From CAYUVA01 sp964448115 [NCBI: uncultured bacterium] (GTDB lineage Bacteria > CAYUVA01): a DNA stretch of 54,775 nt. Positions 39,028 to 47,356 of this stretch are shown here, piece after piece (position 1 is the stretch's first letter; the number at the start of each line of letters is the position of its first letter). The stretch is from contig CAYUVA010000031.1 in the NCBI GenBank assembly GCA_964448115.1, forward strand, positions 1-54,775, written 5' to 3'. The notes under the pieces were generated by a model. It had not been told where the DNA came from. It saw only the letters and a list, made by a program, of their open reading frames with translations, and searched no databases. The position numbers were made by a program, and so were the translations under genes.

Positions 39028-39801
39028 TTATGAGATAAGGTAATAAACTTGGGGTCTGGTTCCCAGCTCCGGCTTTCTTATGATCGCATATCGATCCTTG
39101 AGCAGCTTGCTCACCTCGGAGTCAGGATCAGCGATGTCTCCAAACAACAGCGCTTTCTCAGGGCATGCCTCCACGCAGGCGGGAATCATCCCCTTTGCCA
39201 GCCTCTCTGCGCAGAAGTTGCACTTTTCGACCACACCCTTTGTGCGAGTAGGATACTCTGGATTGGGCTGCTCGATGAATAGCTTGGGATCTCGCCAGTT
39301 GAAGCTGCGCGAGCCATAAGGACAGGCGGCAATGCAGTATCGGCAACCGATGCAGCGATGGTAGTCCATCATGACGATCCCATCGGTATTCCTGCGGAAG
39401 GTCGCCTTGGTGGGGCAGACCCTTACACAAGGAGGATTATCGCAATGATTGCACATCACGAGCATCTCTATGCCCTTAAATTTACCTGCAACATTCTCAT
39501 GATACTGGCTGGGGAATGCGTGCTTGAAGTGCTCCTTCCAGATCCACTTGACCTCTTCCTTTCTCCCCTCGATGCGAGGCACATTGTGCACCGTATGGCA
39601 GGCATCGATGCACTTGGTGCAGTCATGTTTGCACTTTGTCGGGTCTATCACCATAGCCCACCTGGTTCCGCTTAGCGTTTCTGGATTGATGGAATATTGC
39701 TGCTTGGTTATGGTCTCGCTGGCGAGCGCTTTGAGCGCTGGTGCGGCAGCCATGCCGATGAGCGCTGCGCCGGTCGCCTTGAGAAAATCGCGTCTATTCA
39801 T
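39028..39801 (-). CDS. dsrO: DsrO, periplasmic multi-cluster ferredoxin
   Basis: The start is the ATG at 39801: AAGGAGA lies seven bases upstream, it overlaps the dsrJ stop by eight bases, and it places a Tat signal (NRRDFLKATGAALIG) at the N-terminus. About 257 residues. Four Cys groups bind [4Fe-4S] clusters: CKHDCTKCIDAC, CNHCDNPPCVRVCP, CIGCRYCIAACPYG and CNFCAERL...CVEACP. It is exported folded by Tat and transfers electrons between DsrP and the haems of DsrJ. Upstream in-frame codons extend the frame but lack a ribosome site. Confidence 0.93.
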   Translation of the reverse strand: MNRRDFLKATGAALIGMAAAPALKALASETITKQQYSINPETLSGTRWAMVIDPTKCKHDCTKCIDACHTVHNVPRIEGRKEEVKWIWKEHFKHAFPSQYHENVAGKFKGIEMLVMCNHCDNPPCVRVCPTKATFRRNTDGIVMMDYHRCIGCRYCIAACPYGSRSFNWRDPKLFIEQPNPEYPTRTKGVVEKCNFCAERLAKGMIPACVEACPEKALLFGDIADPDSEVSKLLKDRYAIIRKPELGTRPQVYYLIS

Positions 39802-40183
39802 TGAGGTTCTCCTTTTCTTGATGGTGGCAGTCCCAACAGGTCGGTTCAACGGCTGAGTAATCATGGCAGCGGTTGCAGAAGCCCTCGGTGTCGCTGTGGC
39901 AGTCCAGGCAGGTGTTAGTGAGGCTTATCTGGTAAGCCTGCCCATCACTGGCTGTATAAAGCCGTTTTCCCTCCCTGACCGCCTTGTCCCGCCAGGTGTT
40001 GAGCAGATCCATGTGATAAGCCTTCATGTATTCAAGGGGTTCTACACAGTCTGGCTCGTCTGTGCCGATAACAAGCTTAGGAGCTGGTTCCCTGGCGCCG
40101 ATAGCGTAGTTAAGCCAAAAGGGACTGGTGAATATCAATAAAAAGGCAAGGATGCCCAGAAGTACAAGGCTCTTATCGTACAT
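39794..40183 (-). CDS. dsrJ: DsrJ, triheme periplasmic cytochrome c
   Basis: The 129-residue product has an N-terminal membrane anchor (LVLLGILAFLLIFTSPFWL) and three haem c sites clustered near the C-terminus: CLDCH, CNRCH and CWDCH. Three haems are the hallmark of DsrJ. It is thought to take electrons from or give them to periplasmic partners for DsrMKJOP. It overlaps dsrK by 11 bases and dsrO by eight, so the three are tightly coupled. Haem attachment needs a cytochrome c maturation system; only a CcmD-like small gene is in this window. Confidence 0.95.
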   Translation of the reverse strand: MYDKSLVLLGILAFLLIFTSPFWLNYAIGAREPAPKLVIGTDEPDCVEPLEYMKAYHMDLLNTWRDKAVREGKRLYTASDGQAYQISLTNTCLDCHSDTEGFCNRCHDYSAVEPTCWDCHHQEKENLNE

Positions 40184-41813
40184 CCGCTGTTTCCTCCTTT
40201 ATCTGTTTCCATGGTGTACCCCGCAAGTCAGCATCTCGTTGATCCCCTTCAATAATAAGCGCATTAGCCACCAGCTCGTGCAGTCCGCCGACCTCGACCC
40301 CCGGCACCCAGTAGTCCATTAAAGCTGGTAAGGTAGCCTTGTCGATGGCGCAGATGCAGCAAAGCAGGTTGACCCCGTGCTTCTGCCTGACATACTTGAC
40401 AGCATTGGCTCTGGGAAGCCCGCCGCGCAGGCGCATCTCCAGGTTCTCGTCGGTGCCCAAGCCGGCTCCGCTCCCGCAGCAGAAGGTCTGCTCCTTGATG
40501 GTGTTCTCCGGCATCTCGAAGAAGTTATTGCACACCTTGCGCAGGATGTATCTCGGCTCTTGGAGCAAGCCCATGCCCCGGGCTGGATTGCACGAGTCAT
40601 GGAAGGTTACCCGCCAGTGATCGTTGCGACTCGGATCCAGCCTCAGCACATTATTGTGCAGAAGGTCAGCGGTGAACTCGCAGATATGCACCATCTTGGT
40701 CGATCTTGTGTTCTCGAATACGGTGCCGGTGATGGGGGACTTGGGAACCTCCAGGAAGTCGGCAGGTCCGTTCAAGGTATCCATATATTGATGGAGCACT
40801 CGCCACATGTGCCCGCATTCTCCGCCCAGCAGCCATTTCACCTTCAATCGCTTCGCTTCGGCATAGATCTTGTAATTGAGCCGCTTCACCGACTCGTAGG
40901 AGTGGAACAGACCGAAGTTGCCACCCTCAGAGGCATAGGTGCTGAAGGTATAGTCAAGCCCGATGGTATGGAACAACAAAAGATAGCCTAAAAAGGCGTA
41001 GTAGTGCGGGTCTGCAAAGTAATCGGCAGAGGGGACTATGAAAAGGATCTCGGCTCCCTTCTTGTTGATCGGCACCTCGATGTCCATGCCGGTCATATCT
41101 TTGAGATCTTGCACGGCAAACTCGATGCTATCCACGAAGCCGTGCGGTTGGATGCCGAGATGATTGCCGGTGCGGTGGCAATTGGCAAGCGGAGTGCAGA
41201 TCCAATCGATGTTGATCCCCACCAGGTTCATCAGCTCCCGAGCCATCATGGTTATCTCCGCTGTATCGATTCCATAAGGGCAAAATACGGAGCAGCGACG
41301 GCACTCGGTGCACTGATAGAAGTAGTAGAACCACTCCTTGAGCACATCGATGGTAAGCTCCCTTCCCCCGGCGATGCGTCCCATCAGCTTTCCCCAGGTG
41401 GTGAAATCGTTACGATACACCGAGCGCAGCAGCTCAGCCCTGAGCACTGGCATGTTCTTGGGGTCGCCGGAGCCTATAAAGTAATGACACTTGTCCGCGC
41501 AGGCGCCGCAGCGCACGCAGATATCCATAAAAACCTTGAAGGTGCGGTATTTATTAAGTCGATCCCGCATTCCCTCGAAGATTATCTCCCTCCAGTTTTC
41601 GGGCAGCTTCCAGTCCTCGTCCATCGGCTGCCACTTCCTGGGAAAAGGAAGATCTAGGTATTCTATCGAACTCGGCTGGGCTGCGTAGTTGAAGGTGCCC
41701 CGCTTGAACTCGACCTTCGGCTCCAGCCAGTTCACTTTTCGTGGTGGCTTATAGTCAATGGTTTGGAATAATTCCCTCGGTTTAGGTAACTTAGCTTCCG
41801 ACATTTTACTCAT
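40173..41813 (-). CDS. dsrK: DsrK, HdrD-like iron-sulfur subunit
   Basis: The 546-residue product has two [4Fe-4S] motifs, CVRCGACADKC near residue 98 and CTECRRCSVFCPYG near 167. Two CCG-type domains follow, with GGECGHMW near 333 and CNPARG...CCGSGAGLG at about 409-447. CCG domains hold the noncubane cluster that reduces disulfides or trisulfides in HdrB/D; in DsrK it is expected to act on the DsrC trisulfide in the cytoplasm. The ATG at 41813 overlaps the dsrM stop by eight bases (ATGAGTAA); an ATG three codons in (41804) is an alternative. Confidence 0.95.
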   Translation of the reverse strand: MSKMSEAKLPKPRELFQTIDYKPPRKVNWLEPKVEFKRGTFNYAAQPSSIEYLDLPFPRKWQPMDEDWKLPENWREIIFEGMRDRLNKYRTFKVFMDICVRCGACADKCHYFIGSGDPKNMPVLRAELLRSVYRNDFTTWGKLMGRIAGGRELTIDVLKEWFYYFYQCTECRRCSVFCPYGIDTAEITMMARELMNLVGINIDWICTPLANCHRTGNHLGIQPHGFVDSIEFAVQDLKDMTGMDIEVPINKKGAEILFIVPSADYFADPHYYAFLGYLLLFHTIGLDYTFSTYASEGGNFGLFHSYESVKRLNYKIYAEAKRLKVKWLLGGECGHMWRVLHQYMDTLNGPADFLEVPKSPITGTVFENTRSTKMVHICEFTADLLHNNVLRLDPSRNDHWRVTFHDSCNPARGMGLLQEPRYILRKVCNNFFEMPENTIKEQTFCCGSGAGLGTDENLEMRLRGGLPRANAVKYVRQKHGVNLLCCICAIDKATLPALMDYWVPGVEVGGLHELVANALIIEGDQRDADLRGTPWKQIKEETADVR

Positions 41814-42804
41814 CCTTTTCTAGTGGTAAACCGGCTTCTCTCATCAGATCTCTGAACTCATCCTCATACTCGGAATAGGTATGAACCTCGACCTCATAAT
41901 CCCACGGATTGACATGTCTTCGCACTCGATTATTGTTTGCCAGATTTCGAGTGGGGCTTAAGAATATTCCCGGCATATGCAGCAGCTTGCTGAAGGGGAA
42001 ATAGACAAGCAGGGTGCTCACCAAGAAGAGGTGTATGTAAAACAGCACTCCGATCCCCTCAGGAACTACTGGATTCAAGCTGAAAAGCCCGACAGCGAGT
42101 GTCTTTACGCCATAAAGGTCCACCTTGTAAAAGTGGCGCATCAGCACCCCGGTTATCGCTATGGATGCGATGAGCAGCAGGGGGAAATAATCCGAGGCTA
42201 GCGATATGAAGCGCAGTCTTGGATTATAGACCCGGCGCAGGAAAAGATAGGTTAAGGCAGCCAGAATAAAAATGTCAGTTATGAAGATGGTAGGGATGGT
42301 AAGCTCGAAGAAACCATCCAGGCTCTCGATGATGTTTATCAAGCCAGGTGTCGGCTCCACGAAGAACCTGAAGTGCCTGATCACTATGATCAAAAACGAG
42401 TAGTGAAAGACCAAGCCAGCAGCCCAGAGCCACTTTTCATCGCCGAATACTAGCCTGGTTTCATCCTTGTTCACCGAGACCTTATGGTTACGGAATAGAG
42501 AACGGAAGAAGAAGATCTCCAGAAACATCCTTCCTAGCACACCGAATAGGTTATGCGGGCTTTCCAGGTTGTTCGGCTTGATGAATTCTAGGGACTTCTG
42601 CTGACCGCTGGTTGTTGGGATCCTGAAGGGCACCGGGGACCTAGCCCAGTAGATGACCCTCAGGATGATGCCTACTAGGAAGACCAATATAGCTATACCC
42701 GGCACTATCACCCCGAACAGGTACTCCATGCCGGCTATACCGACTCCAATGTAGGCAAACAGTACGAGCATCAACACAGCTAGTAGTGAGGCAAAGATGC
42801 GCAT
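41806..42804 (-). CDS. dsrM: DsrM, NarI-like cytochrome b subunit
   Basis: The 332-residue product has two N-terminal helices (VLMLVLFAYIGVGIAGMEYL) and a NarI-like bundle of about five helices (VFHYSFLIIVIRHFRFF, LLLIASIAITGVLMRHFY, IGVLFYIHLFLVSTLLVYFPFSKLLH), with His residues placed to ligate b haems. It links the menaquinone pool to DsrK. The last helix and the LLHMPGIFLSPTRNLANNNR segment are typical of DsrM. It begins three bases after the rsbRD-like gene and overlaps dsrK by eight bases. Confidence 0.93.
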   Translation of the reverse strand: MRIFASLLAVLMLVLFAYIGVGIAGMEYLFGVIVPGIAILVFLVGIILRVIYWARSPVPFRIPTTSGQQKSLEFIKPNNLESPHNLFGVLGRMFLEIFFFRSLFRNHKVSVNKDETRLVFGDEKWLWAAGLVFHYSFLIIVIRHFRFFVEPTPGLINIIESLDGFFELTIPTIFITDIFILAALTYLFLRRVYNPRLRFISLASDYFPLLLIASIAITGVLMRHFYKVDLYGVKTLAVGLFSLNPVVPEGIGVLFYIHLFLVSTLLVYFPFSKLLHMPGIFLSPTRNLANNNRVRRHVNPWDYEVEVHTYSEYEDEFRDLMREAGLPLEKDE

Positions 42805-42807
42805 GGG

Positions 42808-43314
42808 CTACTTCCTTTCCTTGTTAATATTTTCTATATGTAAATTGGGAAACTGTCTTGCTTGTCTCATCCTAAGCTCGAAGATCTTCTCGCGGCTATC
42901 CATGTAGAGATCAAATCCGATCAGGGCGATTCGATCTATGTTCATATCCAGGCGATGGAGCTGATCGCTCGCTGACGGATCTCGATATAGCTCTTTGAAC
43001 TCGTGTCTCAGGATATCCTTTAAGCCGTAGATGAACTCTACCGCCTTTGATGGTGGCATATCCTGCACGGCGCGGATCTTGATCAAGCCTTGAAGAGATT
43101 CGGCAACACTATAAGGATCTATCCTGGAAGCTACTGCTTGCTCTAACAGAGATTCCAAAGATGTCTTGATGGTTGCCCCGACCGGGTTGTTGAAGGGATC
43201 CGATTCTCTAAGCAGAAACCGACGCGTATCCTCTGGATAGGTCTCAATCGTTAAATGAAACCATTTCTTGAATATAGTCGGTTTCCTGTGTGAGATCTTC
43301 TCCCTAACCTGCAT
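42808..43314 (-). CDS. RsbRD N-terminal-domain protein of the dsr operon
   Basis: The 168-residue protein is predicted to be all-helical and to correspond to the RsbRD N-terminal domain (globin-like sensor fold), with motifs such as FKKWFHLTIETYPEDTRRFL and DPFNNPVGATIKTSLESLLEQAV. Proteins of this type often sit in front of dsrM in sulfate-reducing bacteria and have no settled function. It probably regulates or assembles the complex. There is no signal peptide, so it is cytoplasmic. It is separated from dsrM by three bases and from dsrC by a 405-base gap. Confidence 0.8.
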   Translation of the reverse strand: MQVREKISHRKPTIFKKWFHLTIETYPEDTRRFLLRESDPFNNPVGATIKTSLESLLEQAVASRIDPYSVAESLQGLIKIRAVQDMPPSKAVEFIYGLKDILRHEFKELYRDPSASDQLHRLDMNIDRIALIGFDLYMDSREKIFELRMRQARQFPNLHIENINKERK

Positions 43315-43719
43315 CCTTAATCTTTATCCTATTTTTTTAGGATGTGGTATAATACCATGCCAATAGGATAACTTGATATCATATATTCACCCAATCAAGC
43401 AAGGCTTGTATCATATAGCCAGGATACTTATCCCATAATCCTCACTGACCCTGCTTGATGCTTAGGACGCTATTAAGAAAGCATAAGCCCGACAGATTGT
43501 CGAGCCATGCCTTCATGCTATTTTTCCGCTTGCGTGGCTTGGATGGTATTCGTATTCCCTGGTCTTTCACATCTATATCAAGCTTTCCGATACCCGAATA
43601 TTGTAAGGCAGCCAGCCCTCACAATCTTTGTTTCAAGGTTGATGGGGCATCCTTGCAATCAATTTAGTAAGCTTGCGGGAATACAATCCTCGATCCAGTA
43701 CCGATCCGAATGTTGAATC
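43315..43719. promoter_or_regulatory. Gap between dsrC and rsbRD-dsrM with a TGGTAT palindrome
   Basis: About 405 bases with no coding frame. Just upstream of the rsbRD-like gene there is an odd-length palindrome TGGTATAATACCA (43345-43357) next to ATCCTA/TAGGAT (about 43328-43343). On the minus strand it contains a TATTAT-like -10 element, so a secondary promoter with an operator is possible. The rest of the gap shows nothing recognised. Confidence 0.3.
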
Positions 43720-44037
43720 TTAAACGCAGCCGGTCGGCTTGGGAAGTCCGGCAACCTTGCAAGCGCCCTTCGCAGGTCCTGATGGGAATAGCTCGTAGAT
43801 CTTCTTTAGATTAAAGCCGGTCTCCTTGCAGAGCTTGCGGATCATAGGGGCGATACCGAACTTCAGGTAGTAGTCTCGAAGGTATTTGACCACCTTCCAG
43901 TGTTCCTCGGTCATCTCCTCAACAGCCTCGGTCTTGGCTAGCGCTTTTGCAACCTCTTCATCCCAAAGATCCGGGTCTTGGATGAAGCCGTCCTCGTCGA
44001 CTTCCATTTGCTTTCCTGCGAGTTCCACCATTGGCAT
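43720..44037 (-). CDS. dsrC: DsrC sulfur-carrier protein
   Basis: The 105-residue product has the DsrC C-terminal arm CKVAGLPKPTGCV with both essential cysteines, C93 and C104 (penultimate). The body is the usual small helical fold (LRDYYLKFGIAPMIRKL). DsrC forms a trisulfide with sulfite-derived sulfur at DsrAB and is reduced by DsrK, linking sulfite reduction to the membrane. AAGGAG lies eight bases before the ATG at 44037. It is the first gene of the dsr operon; dsrAB are not in the window. Confidence 0.95.
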   Translation of the reverse strand: MPMVELAGKQMEVDEDGFIQDPDLWDEEVAKALAKTEAVEEMTEEHWKVVKYLRDYYLKFGIAPMIRKLCKETGFNLKKIYELFPSGPAKGACKVAGLPKPTGCV

Positions 44038-44135
44038 AACAGCAATCTCCTTTTGATTGGTTAGTTATCAGCATGTATTACCTAAGTTTCCAGCTTATAC
44101 CGTCCAGTCATATTAAACGGTTAATAGCTATCCAA

Positions 44136-44173
44136 GGTTCCAGGCGACCGTCTTGGTTCAAGAACCTGGAACC
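44136..44173 (-). promoter_or_regulatory. Nested hairpin in the 200-nt leader of dsrC
   Basis: GGTTCCAGG (44136-44144) and CCTGGAACC (44165-44173) form a perfect 9-bp stem; inside, TCTTG and CAAGA form a 5-bp stem with loop GTT. No T-run follows. It lies between the promoter at 44246-44274 and the dsrC start, so it would fold in the leader RNA. Confidence 0.55.
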
Positions 44174-44245
44174 CTCGGCTCTGTTTCGCTTTCCATCGCC
44201 TAACCATCGGCATCCGGCAGCTTTCACCAGCAATAAAACATTTCC

Positions 44246-44274
44246 TATATATAATCTTGGTCTCTCGTTGTCAA
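44246..44274 (-). promoter_or_regulatory. Sigma-70 promoter of the dsrC-dsrMKJOP operon
   Basis: Read on the minus strand, TTGACA (44269-44274) is separated by exactly 17 bases from TATATA (44246-44251). The predicted transcript start is near 44239, giving a leader of about 200 nt before dsrC. No other gene lies between. Confidence 0.75.
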
Positions 44275-44451
44275 GTTAAAAATTAGATGACTTAGCTTCA
44301 TCTTAAATTTCTCTCCTGCCTGCGCTAAGCTCAGAGGAGTCGGATGATATGAACTTGGAGCAATTCCATGATGGTAAGAATGGGTCGTCGCTTCGTAATT
44401 ACTTACCCCCAATAATCCTCCCGTGAACCGGGGAACTAAAGAGGAAGTAAC

Positions 44452-44712
44452 CTAAAGGTCTCTTTCAAGGCTTTGCTCCAAAATGGGCATCCTTTCTACA
44501 TCAGTGTAAAAAAGAGGTGAGGCATCTATATTTTGTGCCCTATTATTGCGCAGCGTCCAACCAAGTACCCCAGTCGGCATGGGACCAAAGGCAAGCATCA
44601 AGAATAGTAATCCAAGTATAAAAAGCCCGATGAAAAACCTGATCCAGCGACTGATATCAGAAGTCTTTAGTCTATGGTCTTTCGTCTTTAGTCCTTTAGG
44701 AAGGGATACCAT
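44452..44712 (-). CDS. Small single-helix membrane protein
   Basis: The 86-residue frame begins at the ATG at 44712, 16 bases after the exporter's stop, and has one hydrophobic helix (WIRFFIGLFILGLLFLMLAF). Residues about 5-17 are translated from the dispersed AAAGACY heptad repeat. A conserved-looking tail follows (GVLGWTLRNNRAQNIDAS, PILEQSLERDL). No family was recognised. Its position suggests an accessory of the putative exporter; the N-terminal 17 residues may not belong to the original gene. Confidence 0.5.
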   Translation of the reverse strand: MVSLPKGLKTKDHRLKTSDISRWIRFFIGLFILGLLFLMLAFGPMPTGVLGWTLRNNRAQNIDASPLFYTDVERMPILEQSLERDL

Positions 44713-44727
44713 GCCGCCTATCCTTGC

Positions 44728-46119
44728 TTATATATTGAACAATATACCCCCAAAGGCGAGCCAGGCTGCCAGTAAGGTCAGGATCAGATTGAAGCTCTGA
44801 CCTACCACATATAATATCAAGGGCTTCCCACCTTGCATCTGCTCGGCAAGCTCCCTGAAGTTCGACTCCAAGCCAATACTTAAAAATGCCATGCAGAAAA
44901 ACCAGCTCCTGAAGGGGTGAGTAAATGGATCGATGACTCCGCCTTCAACCACGCTTGTCGTGTAGATTGGACTTAATATGAACGAAAAGATGATAGAAGC
45001 GCCCACGAAACCGAGTATGAACTTTGGGAACCTATACCATATCTCCATAGCCTTCGGTCTTGGAGCCTTGGGATCATCAGCCACCCTAGTTACCCAGTAA
45101 ACCGCCACCAAGAATGCTACCACGCCGATGAGGACATTTTGTATCATCTTAACTACTGCTGCTATCTTCTCAGCCTCATCTCCTAGCACGGCGCCGGCAG
45201 CGACCACTGCCCCGGTGGAGTCAATGGTGCCTCCCATCCAGGCTGCACCTATCCTTATTGGCATATCGACTACACTTATAAACGCTGGCATGACAATCAT
45301 CATTATAACCGTAAAGATAAGCGTCATACCCACCGCAAGGGTAAGCTCGTCTTTCTTTGCCTTGCAGGCTGCTGCCGTTGCGATCGCAGCCGAGACTCCG
45401 CAGACCGAGGTGGCTGCTGCTATGATTACCGACAGGGTTTTCTTGACCTTGAGAAATCTGGTACCGAAGCTGTACATAAATATAATAACCGTCGGTGTAA
45501 CCAGCCAGGCAACGAAAAGCCCCGGAGCGCCTAAAAGCAGGATCTTTGAGAATAGGATCTCTGCTCCGAGAAGCACTAAGCCAGTTTTTATGTACATCTC
45601 TGTTTTAACGCCCTCCATGAGCCACTTTGGAGTTCCCACCGTGTTGGAGATAAGCAACCCAATGGCAAGCGCCCAGAACGCGTAGCTGATGCCGTAGTGC
45701 TTTATCTGCTGCTGATTTGCTACCCAGTAGCTAAGTGTCGAGAGGATAAAGACCACGAAAAATGCTAGTAGATATCGCCAGAAGCTGCCCCCCATGACAG
45801 CGACGCCTATGCCGGTAAGCACTCCCAGCCCTATCATCAGCATGATCAACTTGATGGGAAGTCCGCCCTTGAAGGCTTCGAGTGGGTTATCGATCCATTT
45901 ACCCACCTTTGGAGTCTTGTTCGGAATGCCTAGGATAGATGATTTACCTATTGCCTGCTTGGCTAGATCCGGTTCCTGCACTTCTGCCGGGTGTATCTTT
46001 TTATATACAGGCGATTGAGGATTAAGGTTTGCCATCAATAGAGCAAAGCCAATCAGTATCAAGCCGAACCATATAGTCCACCAGTCTTCCTTTTTCCAGA
46101 GATCTGATATCGTGCTCAT
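44728..46119 (-). CDS. YeiH-family putative sulfate/sulfite exporter
   Basis: I place the start at the ATG at 46119, with GGGGGAG nine bases upstream; the frame runs further back but those 45 codons lack a ribosome site and look non-coding. The 463-residue product has about eleven membrane helices and the YeiH/UPF0324 landmarks (LMEGVKTEMYIKTGLVLLGAEILF, SVCGVSAAIATAAACKAK, GAAWMGGTIDSTGAVVAAGAV, FCMAFLSIGLESNFRELAEQ). The family is annotated as putative sulfate exporters without much direct proof. Its place beside the dsr operon makes export of a sulfur oxyanion or sulfonate plausible, as an inference from context. Confidence 0.82.
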   Translation of the reverse strand: MSTISDLWKKEDWWTIWFGLILIGFALLMANLNPQSPVYKKIHPAEVQEPDLAKQAIGKSSILGIPNKTPKVGKWIDNPLEAFKGGLPIKLIMLMIGLGVLTGIGVAVMGGSFWRYLLAFFVVFILSTLSYWVANQQQIKHYGISYAFWALAIGLLISNTVGTPKWLMEGVKTEMYIKTGLVLLGAEILFSKILLLGAPGLFVAWLVTPTVIIFMYSFGTRFLKVKKTLSVIIAAATSVCGVSAAIATAAACKAKKDELTLAVGMTLIFTVIMMIVMPAFISVVDMPIRIGAAWMGGTIDSTGAVVAAGAVLGDEAEKIAAVVKMIQNVLIGVVAFLVAVYWVTRVADDPKAPRPKAMEIWYRFPKFILGFVGASIIFSFILSPIYTTSVVEGGVIDPFTHPFRSWFFCMAFLSIGLESNFRELAEQMQGGKPLILYVVGQSFNLILTLLAAWLAFGGILFNI

Positions 46120-46289
46120 AACCGCATTCTCCCCCGTTGTTGTTATCCTATCTAGCGGTAATAAAATATAAACCCCACTCTCACGGATGTCAAATGAGGG
46201 GAATAATAAAGTTATCCAGGAATGAATGGCATTTGTATGTGGACTAAAGACCAAAGACTAAGGCAACTTAGCCACAACCAATACCCCTT

Positions 46290-46541
46290 GTCATCCTGTG
46301 TGGGGTCTCTATTATTAAAGAATCTGGACTCCGCTCGGGATGACATATAGGTTGATCATGCGCCTCATGGGTAAGGACTGGATGCCTGACGGAGTTCACC
46401 CTGCACTTGATGCGGGGCGAGAATGACAGAGAAGGAGAGGCGCAGGCATGAGATGGGGGTGCCCGTTGGCCAAACAAATCTTGTGTCAAGAGTAACCACC
46501 TTCCCGACCTATTCGGGAGGCATGAAAATTATGATGCGCGA
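46290..46541. repeat. Dispersed repeat block (copy 3)
   Basis: A GTCATCC...GGGATGACA module (about 46290-46346) is followed by a degenerate nested palindrome (about 46388-46428) and a 90-base segment (46452-46541: GGGGGTGCCCGTTGGCC... to ...CGGGAGGCATGAAAATTATGA). That last segment and the palindrome recur in inverted orientation at 50968-51102. The 386-base gap upstream of thiE has no gene. Confidence 0.75.
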
Positions 46542-46640
46542 AATTGCGCTATCTGTATAAGTAAGTGATCTAAAGCATAAAGAAGCATAAAGACCAAAAC
46601 CTCACTTGCGGTTTGGATCGGGAGGTTTTATGATTTAACT

Positions 46641-47288
46641 ATGAAACGAGAAGTCGATTATAGCTTGTATATCTGCACTGACCGGGGGCTTAGTCGAGGG
46701 CGAAGCAACCTTGAGGTGGTCTCTGCTGCCTTGGCAGGCGGCGCAACCGTGATCCAGTATCGTGAAAAGGAGCTTACCTTTCAGCAGATGCTAAAAGAGG
46801 CTACCCAGTTGCAGGATATTATTCGTAAGCAGAATCGAGCTTTCATTATCAATGATCGGGTCGATCTTGCTTATGCTGTAAAGGCTGATGGGGTGCATCT
46901 CGGTAGGGATGACATGCCGGTAGAGATTGCAAGAGAGATGCTCGGTGAGGATGCAATTATCGGTTCATCAGTTCAATCGGTCTCGGAAGCCGTGGAAGCC
47001 CAAACAAAGGGCGCCGATTACCTGGGTGCATCAGGCGTTTTTCCAACCAGCACCAAGCCGGATGTCGGTGCGGTACTTGGCTTGGAGAACCTTGAACGCA
47101 TAGTCGAGGCAGTTACCATACCTGTAGTCGCCATCGGGGGTATCAACCTGGATAATGTCGCCTCTGTCATCGAGGCTGGTGCGCAGGGAGCTGCTGTAAT
47201 ATCTTTTGTGGTGGGAGCTGCTGATATTACCGAGACATGCCTAAAACTGATCGATCGCATTAGAAGGTCGTCTCGGCTCAGGGAGTAG
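46641..47288 (+). CDS. thiE: Thiamine-phosphate synthase
   Basis: The 215-residue product is a TIM barrel of the ThiE family, joining the hydroxymethylpyrimidine diphosphate and thiazole phosphate moieties of thiamine. Landmarks are LYICTDRGL, VIQYREKELTFQQM, AFIINDRVDLAYAVKADGVHLGRDD, IGSSVQSVSEA, ADYLGASGVFPTSTKPD and VVAIGGINLDNV. The ATG at 46641 gives the expected length, though the best ribosome site (GGGAGG, about 46619-46625) is 15 bases away and sits closer to a two-codon ATG-ATT-TAA. No thiamine riboswitch was recognised and no other thi gene is nearby. Confidence 0.93.
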   Translation: MKREVDYSLYICTDRGLSRGRSNLEVVSAALAGGATVIQYREKELTFQQMLKEATQLQDIIRKQNRAFIINDRVDLAYAVKADGVHLGRDDMPVEIAREMLGEDAIIGSSVQSVSEAVEAQTKGADYLGASGVFPTSTKPDVGAVLGLENLERIVEAVTIPVVAIGGINLDNVASVIEAGAQGAAVISFVVGAADITETCLKLIDRIRRSSRLRE

Positions 47289-47356
47289 ATGTTTGGAGTA
47301 GAGGCTTTTTGTCTGTAAGTATTATTCAGGTGATAAACGACAACATCTTTTGATTT

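Noticed and set aside
46120-46254. N-terminal extension of the YeiH-type transporter
   Set aside because: The upstream in-frame codons lack a ribosome site and do not resemble the family; GGGGGAG points to the ATG at 46119.
46500-46640. Thiamine pyrophosphate riboswitch before thiE
   Set aside because: The conserved CTGAGA and the ACC-TGATCTGG-type elements were looked for and not found; the leader is repeat DNA.
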